From Heyndrickxia shackletonii (GTDB taxonomy: Bacteria; Bacillota; Bacilli; Bacillales; Bacillaceae_C), in NCBI RefSeq assembly GCF_001420715.1, contig NZ_LJJC01000004.1, positions 141,028 through 205,027 of the forward strand: DNA of 64,000 nucleotides. Direction: 5' to 3'. The translations under genes were made by a program, and so were the position numbers. A model generated the notes under the pieces. That model saw nothing but the letters and a program-made list of their open reading frames with translations. It ran no database searches and was not told the DNA's origin. Below, one piece after another: positions 33,120 through 41,983 of the stretch. Position 1 is the first letter of the stretch. Each line of letters starts with the position of its first letter.

Positions 33120-34235
33120 GTGAAAACTAGGGTAAATGAATTATTTATATATTTTTTTGAGGAACCGAATGTTGTATTTGTTTATAGAATTAGATCTCCT
33201 CGATATGTAACTGCAAGTAACCTTTTACACAATGGGGGATGGGAAACATTTGAATTAGCCGATGGGGAAGCATTCGAGACGTTCCACCATGAAGAACGTA
33301 AACCGTTGGAAGGCCGAGGTTATTTTATCAATCAAGAAGGCATCCAGATGATGGTGGAAAAAATAAATGAACAAATTCACATTCTCCGCAGCAAAACATT
33401 AAATGGAAACACAGGTGCCTACCACCTTATTAGCTCAGAATCTGCTGCTGGATCCCTAAGAGTAGGGTTGGAAAGGCCAAAAACGGTTATTGGGTTTCCT
33501 GGTTTTGCTAACATTGGCCCGATTTTGAATTTGGAAGGAAAAACAGGTCGTACCAATCGATATGAATGGTTTTTGGAAAATATAAATTTTCCCTTCGAGG
33601 ATGCTTGGTACGAAAATCATTTTTCCAATACTCTTTATGAGATAGAGGATATTCCGGAGCATGCCCCTATTCACATCTGGTATGCCAATAATGCTGAGGA
33701 ACAAACTTTCCTTCGTTTTGTCCTGTATTTATTGAAGAATAAACAAAATGATGTTTTCCTTCATAACTCTTTTGAATTGTATCTTGCTTATAAAATCCCC
33801 CCAGAAAATGTGGAGTACTATTCCATACATTCAGGTGGTATTTCACCTGAACATTTTAAGTTTATTTTTCAAAAAGAAAAAACAGCAGCCCCTTTATCCT
33901 TAGAAGAAAGAGAGAAGTTTCACCAAGAATGGGAAGAGCTTTCGAAAACAACGGGAGTTTTACGTGTCTGGATAGATGAAAAAATACAAACGGTGCCTGA
34001 AGATTATTTTGATACATTCATATTAAATTCTTTGAAGGAACTTCATCGCGAAAAAGGAGAAGACGAATTTATCAAGACTAATAGACTGATTGGGTATATG
34101 CTGGGAGAATTAGAAGAACCAATTGGCGACTCTTTTTTGGAGTATAGAATTCGCCATTTAATCTACAGCGGAAAGTTTGATTTAAAAGGGATACCGAAAT
34201 CGATGCATCATTATAGTGTTAGATTAAGGAAATAA
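33120..34235 (+). CDS. DUF1835 / DUF3658 domain protein
   Basis: The 371-residue protein has an N-terminal region of about 110 residues of unknown type, a middle DUF1835-like part (IHIWYANNAEEQTFLRFVLYLL) and a C-terminal DUF3658-like part (EEREKFHQEWEELSKTTGVLRVWIDE ... FIKTNRLIGYMLGEL). Function of these domains is unknown. The GTG at 33120 follows AAAGGGAG by 7 nt. It is monocistronic, downstream of the sigma/anti-sigma pair. Confidence 0.75.
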   Translation: MKTRVNELFIYFFEEPNVVFVYRIRSPRYVTASNLLHNGGWETFELADGEAFETFHHEERKPLEGRGYFINQEGIQMMVEKINEQIHILRSKTLNGNTGAYHLISSESAAGSLRVGLERPKTVIGFPGFANIGPILNLEGKTGRTNRYEWFLENINFPFEDAWYENHFSNTLYEIEDIPEHAPIHIWYANNAEEQTFLRFVLYLLKNKQNDVFLHNSFELYLAYKIPPENVEYYSIHSGGISPEHFKFIFQKEKTAAPLSLEEREKFHQEWEELSKTTGVLRVWIDEKIQTVPEDYFDTFILNSLKELHREKGEDEFIKTNRLIGYMLGELEEPIGDSFLEYRIRHLIYSGKFDLKGIPKSMHHYSVRLRK

Positions 34236-34313
34236 GTTTGCTGTTCAGCTTTTAGGAAGCTGAGCTTATTTTTATATATAATAATATATAAAAGAGATTG
34301 GAGGGGTATTTCG

Positions 34314-34838
34314 TTGAAAAGAATAGCTATTGATATGGATGAGGTAATGGCTGATTTCATCCCTAAACAACTAAAAATCTATAATCGGGATTATAACGAG
34401 AATCTAACTATTGATGATTTAAAGGGAAAAAAGTTGAGAGAGTTGCGCCCTCATATAAAGGAAGAACTCAGAAAGTATTTTCTGGATCCTACTTTTTTTC
34501 GGGATTTGGAGGTTATGAAGGATAGTCAAGAAGTGATAAAAGAACTAAGTAAATCATACGAAATATTTATTACAACAGCAGCAATGGAGGTTCCGGCATC
34601 TTTTACTGCCAAGTATGAATGGTTGAAGGAGCATTTTGGCTTTTTAAATGATATGAATTTTGTGTTTTGCGGGGATAAAAGCATCATACATGCGGATTAT
34701 CTGATTGATGACAATGCAAGGCATTTTAACCGTTTTATGGGACAAGGAATACTATTTACTGCTCCGCACAATATCAATGTCACAGGTTACGTTCGAGTAA
34801 ATAATTGGCAAGATGTCAGGAAGTATTTTTTAGGGTAG
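34314..34838 (+). CDS. 5'(3')-deoxyribonucleotidase family HAD hydrolase (NT5C-like)
   Basis: The 174-residue HAD-fold phosphatase begins IAIDMDEVMADF (nucleophile and acid Asp in DxD), has ITTAAM (motif II Thr) and DYLIDDNARHF (motif IV acidic pair). This is the small pyrimidine-specific 5'(3')-deoxyribonucleotidase family that removes phosphate from deoxynucleoside monophosphates. The TTG start is supported by GGAGGGG 7 nt upstream. It ends at a bidirectional terminator. Confidence 0.88.
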   Translation: MKRIAIDMDEVMADFIPKQLKIYNRDYNENLTIDDLKGKKLRELRPHIKEELRKYFLDPTFFRDLEVMKDSQEVIKELSKSYEIFITTAAMEVPASFTAKYEWLKEHFGFLNDMNFVFCGDKSIIHADYLIDDNARHFNRFMGQGILFTAPHNINVTGYVRVNNWQDVRKYFLG

Positions 34839-34849
34839 AAGTGTCAAAA

Positions 34850-34880
34850 CAAAAAGCTTCGGTTGCACACCGAAGCTTAA
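34850..34880. terminator. Bidirectional terminator
   Basis: AAGCTTCGG-TTGCACA-CCGAAGCTT is a perfect 9-bp stem, with a good T-run (TTTTTG) on the minus strand for the NlpC/P60 gene. Confidence 0.88.
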
Positions 34881-34890
34881 TTTCTCTATA

Positions 34891-35337
34891 TTATATGTGC
34901 TTTGCACCGACATAAAGCGGTTTCCAATATGGATTGCTCAATGTCGTAATAGAAACACCCTTTGAAGAAGAAGCGTTAATAAACTTTCCGCTGCCAAGAT
35001 AGATTCCGACATGTGATGGTTTTGCTGCTTTACTTTGAGCGAAAAATACTAAATCTCCAGCTTGTAAAGTTTTTGAACGAGTTCCCTTATGAAACATATC
35101 CGCTGCTGTTCTTGGGAGTGCTACGCCAGCTTTTCCGTAAGAATATTTTACAAGACCTGAACAATCAAATCCTGATGGACTTGTGCCGCCCCAACGATAT
35201 GGAACACCAAGATTACTTTTTGCAACAGAAATCGCCTTAGTGTTGTAAGACGCAGCTTCTGCGTTTAGACCTTTTGCTGAAAATCCAAAAGTAAGCGCGG
35301 CTGCTATTACTACAGTAGAGATGACCTTTTTTATCAT
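34891..35337 (-). CDS. Secreted NlpC/P60 family peptidoglycan endopeptidase
   Basis: NlpC/P60 enzymes cut D-gamma-glutamyl bonds in peptidoglycan stem peptides. The 148-residue product has a signal peptide (MIKKVISTVVIAAALTFGFS, cleavage probably after AEA) and a bare catalytic domain: YRWGGTSPSGFDCSGLV (nucleophile Cys in DCSG), PSHVGIYLG (His) and KFINASSSKGV, with Asn where a second His is frequent. No SH3 or LysM domain is present, so wall binding must come from the catalytic domain or partners. Family length is minimal. Confidence 0.92.
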   Translation of the reverse strand: MIKKVISTVVIAAALTFGFSAKGLNAEAASYNTKAISVAKSNLGVPYRWGGTSPSGFDCSGLVKYSYGKAGVALPRTAADMFHKGTRSKTLQAGDLVFFAQSKAAKPSHVGIYLGSGKFINASSSKGVSITTLSNPYWKPLYVGAKHI

Positions 35338-35563
35338 GCTGTTGAACCTCCTGATGTTGTTTGTTATCTCTACTATACAAGTATTTGCATAACCGCGTCT
35401 TCACAGGGGGTTTACAGTTATATTACATAATGTGACAGAGTTTGACACCGATTCTAAATGTTCTGATAAATAGTTGCTTTTTGAAAGATTTGATACACAT
35501 TTGTAAGAAGTTAAAAAAAGTCAAATAAAAAAGACCAAACCATCAAGGCTTGATCCGTGTATC

Positions 35564-36112
35564 TTAGTATCCTTTTGTTTGCTCAATCCAATTAATATAA
35601 TTTTCCACAACGGAATCGATGAATTGGATTGTAGCCTCATCTACCAGTTCTCCTGTTTCATCTATTTTGCTTTGAATCGCACCGATAAATACTTCGTTTC
35701 CAGGTAAAGTGAGAGCAGAGACACCAGGTGAATTCATAATTTGGCGAAGATGCATTTGAGCGCGCACTGTACCTAATACTCCGCCTGATCCGCCAGCAAT
35801 CATTACTGGTTTGTGTACCAATACTCTATCTACCCTTGAGAACCAATCAATCGCATTTTTTAATACAGCCGGAATAGAATGATTGTATTCAGGTGTAACA
35901 ATGAGAACACCATCACTTTCAAGCACTTTAGCTTTGATGTCTTTTACAATTGCAGGTGGTTCAAGCTCATCGTCCTGATTGTACATAGGAAGCTCTTCAA
36001 TTGGCAAAATTTCAATATCCAGTTTACCTTGATAGCGCTTTTGCATATATAAAGCAAGCTTTTTATTATAGGATTCTTTACGATTACTTCCAACTAATGC
36101 TACTATTTTCAT
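35564..36112 (-). CDS. NADPH-dependent FMN reductase family protein
   Basis: The 182-residue flavodoxin-like protein begins MKIVALVGSNRKESYNKKLA (phosphate-binding loop), has LPMYNQDDE and the family signature TPEYNHSIPAVLKNAIDWFSR, then GGSGGVLGTVRAQMHLRQI. Such enzymes use NAD(P)H to reduce FMN, quinones or azo dyes. GGAGGGAATTTC precedes the ATG. The next minus-strand gene upstream is a pirin-family protein. Confidence 0.9.
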   Translation of the reverse strand: MKIVALVGSNRKESYNKKLALYMQKRYQGKLDIEILPIEELPMYNQDDELEPPAIVKDIKAKVLESDGVLIVTPEYNHSIPAVLKNAIDWFSRVDRVLVHKPVMIAGGSGGVLGTVRAQMHLRQIMNSPGVSALTLPGNEVFIGAIQSKIDETGELVDEATIQFIDSVVENYINWIEQTKGY

Positions 36113-36190
36113 TTGAAATTCCCTCCTGTTGATTCGATTACAAAAAGTAACTAACTGTTAATATTATATCATCGATTTTTAAAAAATCAA

Positions 36191-37051
36191 TCAAACTGCC
36201 GGAGGACCAAATTTTCCTGCATGGTAGTCACGGAATGCTTGCTGGATTTCTTCCATCGTATTCATGACAAATGGTCCATAGGCAACTACTTCTTCATTAA
36301 TAGGAACTCCTGAATAAATTAATACTTTTGACCGTGTGTTGGCTTTGATGACAAGTTCACTGCTTCCGGATCCCTTTTCATTATAGGTAAGGGTAGCTGC
36401 ACTTGTTTTTTCTAAAGTAGTTTTGCTTTTTCCAAATTCAAGCTCTCCTGAAAGAACATAGAGGAAAGCATTATGGTTTTCCGGTAAAACATGTGAGTAG
36501 GATGCTCCCGCAGAAAAACTAATTTCGGCCATCGTTATCGGGACTAAACTTTCCATAGGACCTTTTACACCTGCTAAATCCCCGGAATACACCTTTATAC
36601 GACCGCCGTCAAAGGGTACCTCTGGAGCATTCTCCACATAAATATTTTGATAAGATGTTTTCGTGTTTTTCAATGATTTAGGGAGATTCAACCATAATTG
36701 GAGGGTATGGATTAGGTCATCATCAACCGCTTCCTCTGCATGTCTTGCTGCCCATCCTGCGTTCATATACTGAACATCGCCTGACTCCAATATCGAATGT
36801 CCGCCATGATTATCAATATGTTCGAGTCGTCCATCCACCACATAAGTAATTGTTTGAAAACCGCGGTGCGGATGATCGGAAAAGGTTCCTCGTTTAAACC
36901 AATCCTCTGCCATTAATATAAATGGATCAAATTCCTTTTGTTTTTCAGGGTGTAATACCCATCCCTGCTGAACATGCGGATATCCGTTTTGATTATATTG
37001 AACATTCCAATGGTTTTTTATATCTCTTTGAAAGATAGAATGATCTCTCAT
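36191..37051 (-). CDS. Pirin family protein
   Basis: This 286-residue bicupin has the metal-binding motif DHPHRGFQTITYVVDGRLEH in the N-terminal cupin and ends FRDYHAGKFGPPAV, like bacterial pirins (YhhW/YxaG-like quercetinase relatives). The ATG at 37051 has GAAGGC upstream; an in-frame start at 37096 would add 15 basic residues without a site. It is divergent from the TetR gene and shares the operator region with it, so may be co-regulated. Substrate unknown. Confidence 0.87.
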   Translation of the reverse strand: MRDHSIFQRDIKNHWNVQYNQNGYPHVQQGWVLHPEKQKEFDPFILMAEDWFKRGTFSDHPHRGFQTITYVVDGRLEHIDNHGGHSILESGDVQYMNAGWAARHAEEAVDDDLIHTLQLWLNLPKSLKNTKTSYQNIYVENAPEVPFDGGRIKVYSGDLAGVKGPMESLVPITMAEISFSAGASYSHVLPENHNAFLYVLSGELEFGKSKTTLEKTSAATLTYNEKGSGSSELVIKANTRSKVLIYSGVPINEEVVAYGPFVMNTMEEIQQAFRDYHAGKFGPPAV

Positions 37052-37186
37052 TATGATTGCCTTCTTTCGGATTTTTAAATTACCTTTATGATACACATAC
37101 CGAAGAAAAATGGAAAATATATTGATTTAACCTCATAAGCTTTTGAAAGATTTTAGAAAAATTGAAAAATTATTTGACAGAAAAAC

Positions 37187-37231
37187 TAACCATCGGTTAT
37201 ATTATAACCAACGGTTAGTAACCAATGGTTA
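37187..37231. promoter_or_regulatory. Three tandem 13-bp palindromic operators over the tetR promoter
   Basis: TAACCATCGGTTA (37187-37199), TAACCAACGGTTA (37205-37217) and TAACCAATGGTTA (37219-37231) share the form TAACC-N3-GGTTA. The first overlaps the spacer of a promoter with TTGACA (37174-37179) and TATATT (37198-37203). The position is ideal for autorepression by the TetR-family regulator that follows, and possibly of the divergent pirin gene. Confidence 0.85.
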
Positions 37232-37268
37232 GTTTTTAAAAAGTGACGAAGAATAGTGAGGAATTAAA

Positions 37269-37907
37269 ATGCCCAGTAAACAGGATCAACGATCGGAGGA
37301 GACGAAAAATAGTATTTTACATGCTGCAAGCAAGCTTTTCGCGAAAAATGGTTATGATCATGTGACCATGCGGGAAATCGCCAAAGAAGCAGGATGCTCT
37401 CATACCACCATCTATATTTATTTCAAGGATAAAGAAGCCTTGCTTCACAAGCTTTCCATGCCTGTATTGCAGGATTTGAAGGAGAAAATGGAGACTATTT
37501 CTTCAACTGCCAACATAACTTCTGAAGAAAAGTTGAAGGAGATTAGCAGAGAATTTATCCATTTTTGTCTACTCAATCGGAGTATGTACACTATTTTTAT
37601 TTCAGCAAAATCTTCCAGAGTGGATGTGGAAGAAACAGATTCGGAAATTAACAAACTACGATTGGAAATATTTAAGATCATCAGAGAGGGAATCCAAAAA
37701 TGTCTTTCCATGGATGACGGTGAGCAAGTTTTAGCATTTTCACGCATTTTTTTCTTTAACATTCAAGGTATTGTTGCCACTTATTCCTATCCGCACGAAC
37801 CAATAGAGGTATTAATGGAAAGATTAACCCCTACTTTTGATGAAGCAGTGGAGATTCTTCTTTTAGGATTTAAAGAAAAATTAAAACAAAGGGGCGATAA
37901 AAAATGA
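37269..37907 (+). CDS. TetR/AcrR family transcriptional regulator
   Basis: The 212-residue regulator has a classic N-terminal TetR HTH (ILHAASKLFAKNGYDHVTMREIAKEAGCSHTTIYIYFKDKEALLHKL, about residues 15-60) and a helical ligand-binding C-terminus that ends LLLGFKEKLKQRGDKK. GTGAGGAATTAAA precedes the ATG. It overlaps the MBL-fold gene by 4 nt and lies behind three palindromic operators, so it probably represses its own operon. Ligand unknown. Confidence 0.93.
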   Translation: MPSKQDQRSEETKNSILHAASKLFAKNGYDHVTMREIAKEAGCSHTTIYIYFKDKEALLHKLSMPVLQDLKEKMETISSTANITSEEKLKEISREFIHFCLLNRSMYTIFISAKSSRVDVEETDSEINKLRLEIFKIIREGIQKCLSMDDGEQVLAFSRIFFFNIQGIVATYSYPHEPIEVLMERLTPTFDEAVEILLLGFKEKLKQRGDKK

Positions 37908-38590
37908 AAGTGGAACAAATTTCTGAGCATATTTGGAGTTTGAAAACGTGGATGATTATTCCTATTCACGTGTGGCTTGTTGCTGATGAAAATGGAGTGA
38001 CGCTCGTCGATGCAGGAATTCCCTCGATGGCAAAAGGCATTCTAAAAACTATCGAAAGAATCCAAAGAGGGCCACTCCAAACCGTTTTGTTAACTCATGG
38101 TCATTCGGATCATGTAGGTGCTTTAAACGTTATTTTAAAGGAAAAAAATGTCCCCGTGTATGCACATTCAGTAGAAATTCCTTATATGGAAGGTGACCTT
38201 CCTTATCCGAGAAGAAAAAAGGCCGCACAATCTGTTAGTAAGGGGATAACCAAAGCGTTACCGGTAGATAAACAGGGGAATCTTCAAAGTATTGCTGGCT
38301 TAACTCCTTATCATACTCCGGGTCATTCACCTGGTCATATTGCTTATTATCATGAAGAAGATCAAGTATTGTTAGCGGGTGATTTATTTACATCCAAAAA
38401 AGGTCAGCTTCAAAAACCGATGGCAATGTTTACTGCTGATATGGAGGAAGCCGTAAACAGTAGCAGGATTATTGAGCAGCTGCAACCAAAACGATTAGAA
38501 GTATGTCATGGAAATTCGGTCCTTCAACCTGCGGGTCAAATACAGATCTATATTCAACAGATGAGTCAAAATCTTAATTTGGTTCGATAG
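37904..38590 (+). CDS. MBL-fold metallo-hydrolase
   Basis: The 228-residue protein has the metallo-beta-lactamase fold metal ligands THGHSDHVG (HxHxDH), TPGHSPGHIAYY (His), GDLFTSKKG (Asp) and a late CHGNS (His). It resembles small glyoxalase II-like or AHL-lactonase-like hydrolases; the real substrate cannot be told. ATGA overlap with tetR indicates translational coupling. Located with YrdB in a TetR-controlled operon. Confidence 0.9.
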   Translation: MKVEQISEHIWSLKTWMIIPIHVWLVADENGVTLVDAGIPSMAKGILKTIERIQRGPLQTVLLTHGHSDHVGALNVILKEKNVPVYAHSVEIPYMEGDLPYPRRKKAAQSVSKGITKALPVDKQGNLQSIAGLTPYHTPGHSPGHIAYYHEEDQVLLAGDLFTSKKGQLQKPMAMFTADMEEAVNSSRIIEQLQPKRLEVCHGNSVLQPAGQIQIYIQQMSQNLNLVR

Positions 38591-38599
38591 GGGTGTAAA

Positions 38600-38932
38600 A
38601 TGTTTTCATATATCCTAATGGCAATCATTTTTCTTGTCGAGATAGTTGCTTTGGTTGCGTATGGTTATTGGGGTTTCCACATAGGGAAAGGAATAGGAAT
38701 GAAGATGGTACTTGGAATTGGAACACCTCTGCTAGTTGCCTTCTTTTGGGGGCTATTTCTCGCACCGAAGGCAACGATTCCTGTAAATGTCCCATTAAGA
38801 ATTTTTCTAAAACTGATAGTATTTGGTTTAGCTTCTGTAGCGGTATATGCAACTGGAAGGCATATTTTAGCAGGAGACTTTCTTGTAGTAGCAATTATTG
38901 TTCTAATTCTTGATAATGTATTGGAAATATAA
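38600..38932 (+). CDS. YrdB family (DUF2568) membrane protein
   Basis: The 110-residue protein has four hydrophobic helices with the family motif VAYGYWGF near residue 20 and a FFWGLFLAPKAT loop. YrdB proteins are of unknown function. A GGGGTG site precedes the ATG, and the gene is 9 nt after the MBL gene, so it is the last member of the TetR operon. Confidence 0.82.
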   Translation: MFSYILMAIIFLVEIVALVAYGYWGFHIGKGIGMKMVLGIGTPLLVAFFWGLFLAPKATIPVNVPLRIFLKLIVFGLASVAVYATGRHILAGDFLVVAIIVLILDNVLEI

Positions 38933-38935
38933 AAA

Positions 38936-38970
38936 AGGATCAGTGAAATCCTTCACTGACCTTTATTTTT
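38936..38970. terminator. Terminator between the TetR operon and the convergent opuF genes
   Basis: GATCAGTGAA-ATCC-TTCACTGACC forms a stem followed on the plus strand by TTTATTTTTTC. Its right flank overlaps the end of the opuFB gene. Confidence 0.83.
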
Positions 38971-40525
38971 TCAGCAATCCCTCATCCATTAAAAATTGAT
39001 GGGCTACCTCTTTATACGTTTTCTTATGAATATCTACTTCTGCGTTTAATTCCTGCATTTTTTTGTCAGAGATTTTTCCAGCGAGTAAATTCAGTACTTT
39101 TTTCAGTTCTGGATGTTCCTTAAGAACCTCACCTCTTACTAATGGTACCGCATTATATGGAGGAAATACATGTTTATCATCTTCTAATACCTGCAGGTTG
39201 AAAGCTGGTATTCGGCCATCCGTTGTATAAGCATCAATGACGTCTGCCTTATGATTTTTGGCTGCACTATAAATGATGCCGGAATCCATTGCTTGAGTTT
39301 TCCCGAACTCGATTCCATAGGCTTTTTTCAAGCCCGGATATCCATCATCGCGTTCCAGAAATTCCGGTTCAGAAGCAAGTATTAATTCGGGTGCCTTTTC
39401 TGCTAAATCAGAAATGGTTTTGACATTCCATTTTTTTGCATCTTCTTTGCGAATCGTAAGAGAATAGGTGTTATTAAATCCAATTGGGTCTAACCAAATG
39501 AGGTTGTATTTTTCTTTAAAACGCTTTTTTACATAATTGTATACTTTGTCAGGGTCAGTTGAATCAATATCTTCCTTTAAATAATTCATTAATCCTGTAC
39601 CTGTATACTCGACACTGATATCATAGTCGCCTTTTTTCAACCCTTGGAATACAGCTGCTGAGCCGCTGATGAACGATTGTTTATCGACTTTTAGATCCGT
39701 TCGATTTTCGATTAGTTCTTTATAGATATTGACTAAAATCTCTTGTTCCGTAAAGCTTTTTCCGGTAATGGTAATAGAATTTTTACTATTGACTGCTTTT
39801 ACGACCCCAATCGTAATTCCGGTAATAAGGACGGCAGCAGCTACAGAAGCGGCAACCCATTTCTTTGCTTTTGATATCTTTTTTTTCGTACCAGGTTTCG
39901 CTGCATTCTCAAATCGTTTCAGAATCATATCGAATAATATAGCGATTAATGCAGATGGGAGTGCCCCAGTAATAATCAGTCCGGAGTTATAGGTTTGCAA
40001 ACCACGGAAAATTAAATCTCCTAAACCGCCGGCTCCGATTAAACCTGCAATAGTAGCCACCCCGACAACCATAACGGCGGCAGTGCGAATACCACCCATA
40101 ATAACGTTTAAAGCGAGGGGAAGCTCAATTTTCCAAAGAACCTGTCTGCTAGTCATTCCCATCCCGATACCTGCTTCAACCGTACTGCTGTTCACGTTCA
40201 TAATACCTAAATACGTATTACGAAGGATTGGCAATAAACCATAGATGGTTAAAGCAATAATGGCGGGCGGTTTACCTGTTCCGATAAAGGGAACTAGAAA
40301 AACAAGCAGGGCAAGACTTGGGATGGTTTGCAGTGCTGCGGTGATTCCAATAACAATATCTGCAACCTTTTTATGGCGGGTAAGGAAGATTCCAAGCGGA
40401 ACGGCAATGACAATAGCGATAATAATAGAAACTAGGGATAAATAAATATGCTCAACTAGTAAACTACCAACTTCCGGTAAACGATTGATAAAAACATCTT
40501 TTAACTCATTCCATAAACTATTAAT
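38963..40525 (-). CDS. opuFB: OpuF-type glycine betaine/osmoprotectant ABC transporter, fused permease and substrate-binding protein
   Basis: One chain of about 520 residues carries a permease domain (about 1-210, including EAGIGMGMTSRQVLWKIELPLALNVIMGG) and, after a membrane anchor, an extracellular binding domain from about 249 (ITITGKSFTEQEIL ... SVEYTGTGLMNYL). This fusion is the OpuF type of compatible-solute importer. The frame is open from 40549 but contains no ATG, GTG or TTG before 40234, which is inside the permease. The best start is ATT at 40525, 7-8 nt after GGGAGGG, where homologues begin (INSLWNELKDV). The ATPase gene stops 3 nt upstream, so translation is coupled. Confidence 0.88.
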   Translation of the reverse strand: MNSLWNELKDVFINRLPEVGSLLVEHIYLSLVSIIIAIVIAVPLGIFLTRHKKVADIVIGITAALQTIPSLALLVFLVPFIGTGKPPAIIALTIYGLLPILRNTYLGIMNVNSSTVEAGIGMGMTSRQVLWKIELPLALNVIMGGIRTAAVMVVGVATIAGLIGAGGLGDLIFRGLQTYNSGLIITGALPSALIAILFDMILKRFENAAKPGTKKKISKAKKWVAASVAAAVLITGITIGVVKAVNSKNSITITGKSFTEQEILVNIYKELIENRTDLKVDKQSFISGSAAVFQGLKKGDYDISVEYTGTGLMNYLKEDIDSTDPDKVYNYVKKRFKEKYNLIWLDPIGFNNTYSLTIRKEDAKKWNVKTISDLAEKAPELILASEPEFLERDDGYPGLKKAYGIEFGKTQAMDSGIIYSAAKNHKADVIDAYTTDGRIPAFNLQVLEDDKHVFPPYNAVPLVRGEVLKEHPELKKVLNLLAGKISDKKMQELNAEVDIHKKTYKEVAHQFLMDEGLLKK

Positions 40526-40527
40526 AT

Positions 40528-41658
40528 CTAGATCCCTCCCATTGAATCGTCAAAACGATCCGTGACAAATTTTACGATGCTGGAACGATTGATAATTCCT
40601 TTTACCTTTTGGTTATGGTCGATGACAGGTACAAAACCATATGGAGAGTCATTGACTAATTGAATAGCCTTTTCGGGATTTTCATTCGGTGTAATAGTGG
40701 GAATGTCCTTTTGGATGAGATCCATCAATGTTAATTGTTCATTTCCGTATGCACGTCGCATATCCCATATATTGACGACTCCAAAATAGTGGTGATCTTT
40801 ATCCACAATAATTAAATTATCCACTCGTTTTTGACGCATGATTTTTACTGCTTCAGCAAGTCCGCGTGAAGGATAAGCAGTGATCGGGGGAACCATGAGT
40901 TGTTCTATTTCAGGAAGGCTAGTGGAGTTCTGCAGGCGATCTTCACCAATAAATTGACGAACAAATTCATTAGCAGGATGTCTTAAAATCGTTTCAGGTT
41001 TGTCAATTTGAACAATTTCTCCATCTTTCATAATACAAATTCGATCAGCAATCTTTAATGCCTCATCCATATCATGTGTAACAAAGACAATGGTTTTCTT
41101 GATTTCCTGCTGAAGTCTGATTAACTCTTCCTGTAATTGTTCACGACTGATCGGATCTAGTGCACTGAAGGGTTCATCCATTAATATAATGTCTGGATCT
41201 GCTGCTAAAGCTCTAATTACGCCAATTCGCTGCTGCTGCCCACCGGATAATTCATCCGGGAATCGATCCCCTAAGATGTTCGGATCAAGCCCTACCATTT
41301 TCATAAGTTCATCCACTTTGTCCTTGTACTTTGCCTCATCCCATTTTTTCAGCTTTGGAACTAACGCAACATTTTCCCTGATTGTCATATGCGGCATTAA
41401 CCCAATTTGTTGAATAACGTAACCGATATTCCGTCTAAGCTCGACGGGGTTTTGCTGTTTAATGCTTTCTCCGTTGATGGTTATTTCGCCACTGGTCGGT
41501 TCGATAATTCGATTAATCATCTTCATCGTGGTGGTTTTCCCACACCCACTCGGACCAATCAGAACAAGCAACTCATTGTCCTTGATCGTGAAATTCAAAT
41601 TCTTAATGGCCAAATAGCCACCATCGTATTGTTTGGAAACATTTTTAAATTTTATCAA
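40528..41658 (-). CDS. opuFA: OpuF-type osmoprotectant ABC transporter ATP-binding subunit with CBS domains
   Basis: The 376-residue ATPase has Walker A GPSGCGKTT (35-43), signature LSGGQQQR and Walker B IILMDEPFSALD, then two CBS domains (about 255-370; ITAYPSRGLAEAVKIM, IPTITPNENPEKAIQL) that sense ionic strength or nucleotides in this family. The start is TTG at 41658, with GGAGGTGAG about 11 nt upstream. It ends ATGGGAGGGATCTAG, and this tail supplies the ribosome site of opuFB. Upstream lies the 21-bp repeat array; no clear promoter was seen. Confidence 0.92.
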   Translation of the reverse strand: MIKFKNVSKQYDGGYLAIKNLNFTIKDNELLVLIGPSGCGKTTTMKMINRIIEPTSGEITINGESIKQQNPVELRRNIGYVIQQIGLMPHMTIRENVALVPKLKKWDEAKYKDKVDELMKMVGLDPNILGDRFPDELSGGQQQRIGVIRALAADPDIILMDEPFSALDPISREQLQEELIRLQQEIKKTIVFVTHDMDEALKIADRICIMKDGEIVQIDKPETILRHPANEFVRQFIGEDRLQNSTSLPEIEQLMVPPITAYPSRGLAEAVKIMRQKRVDNLIIVDKDHHYFGVVNIWDMRRAYGNEQLTLMDLIQKDIPTITPNENPEKAIQLVNDSPYGFVPVIDHNQKVKGIINRSSIVKFVTDRFDDSMGGI

Positions 41659-41759
41659 TGCTCACACTCACCTCCAGTGTTTTTTACCCTAATATTTTTG
41701 GCGGTAAACATGAATTTGAAATTTTGGGTAAAAGGTTTGGGTAGGAATTGGAGTATGGT

Positions 41760-41946
41760 GCTGAAAAATAAGGAGAAAACGCTGAACTTTTTGAGTGAAA
41801 CGCAGAAAAAATAGGTAAGAATGCTGAAGTCGAAGAGGAATGCTGAAAAAAATGATGAGAGTGCTGAAAAATGAGGGGAAAACGCTGAACTTTTGGATAA
41901 CAGTGCTGAACTATTAGATAGAAATGTAGAAAAATTTAAAAAGGAT
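41760..41946. repeat. 21-bp periodic intergenic repeat array
   Basis: Nine GCTGAA-type hexamers (GCTGAA, GCAGAA or GTAGAA) occur at 41760, 41781, 41802, 41823, 41842, 41863, 41884, 41905 and 41926: spacing 21 bp except one of 19. Variable AT-rich spacers lie between. No ribosome binding site or credible protein is encoded. It fills most of the divergent gap between opuFA and the acetyltransferase gene. Confidence 0.8.
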
Positions 41947-41983
41947 ATCTTGTAAGAAAATAGAATAGTTTAAAAGGAATACA

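Noticed and set aside
35510-35562. Terminator after the FMN reductase gene
   Set aside because: The GATCAAG/CTTGATG palindrome would leave almost no loop and the T-run is 10 nt away; too weak to call.
41407-41814. 135-residue plus-strand frame across the opuFA start and the 21-bp repeat
   Set aside because: Antisense to opuFA and repeat-derived; open only because the 21-bp period is a multiple of three.
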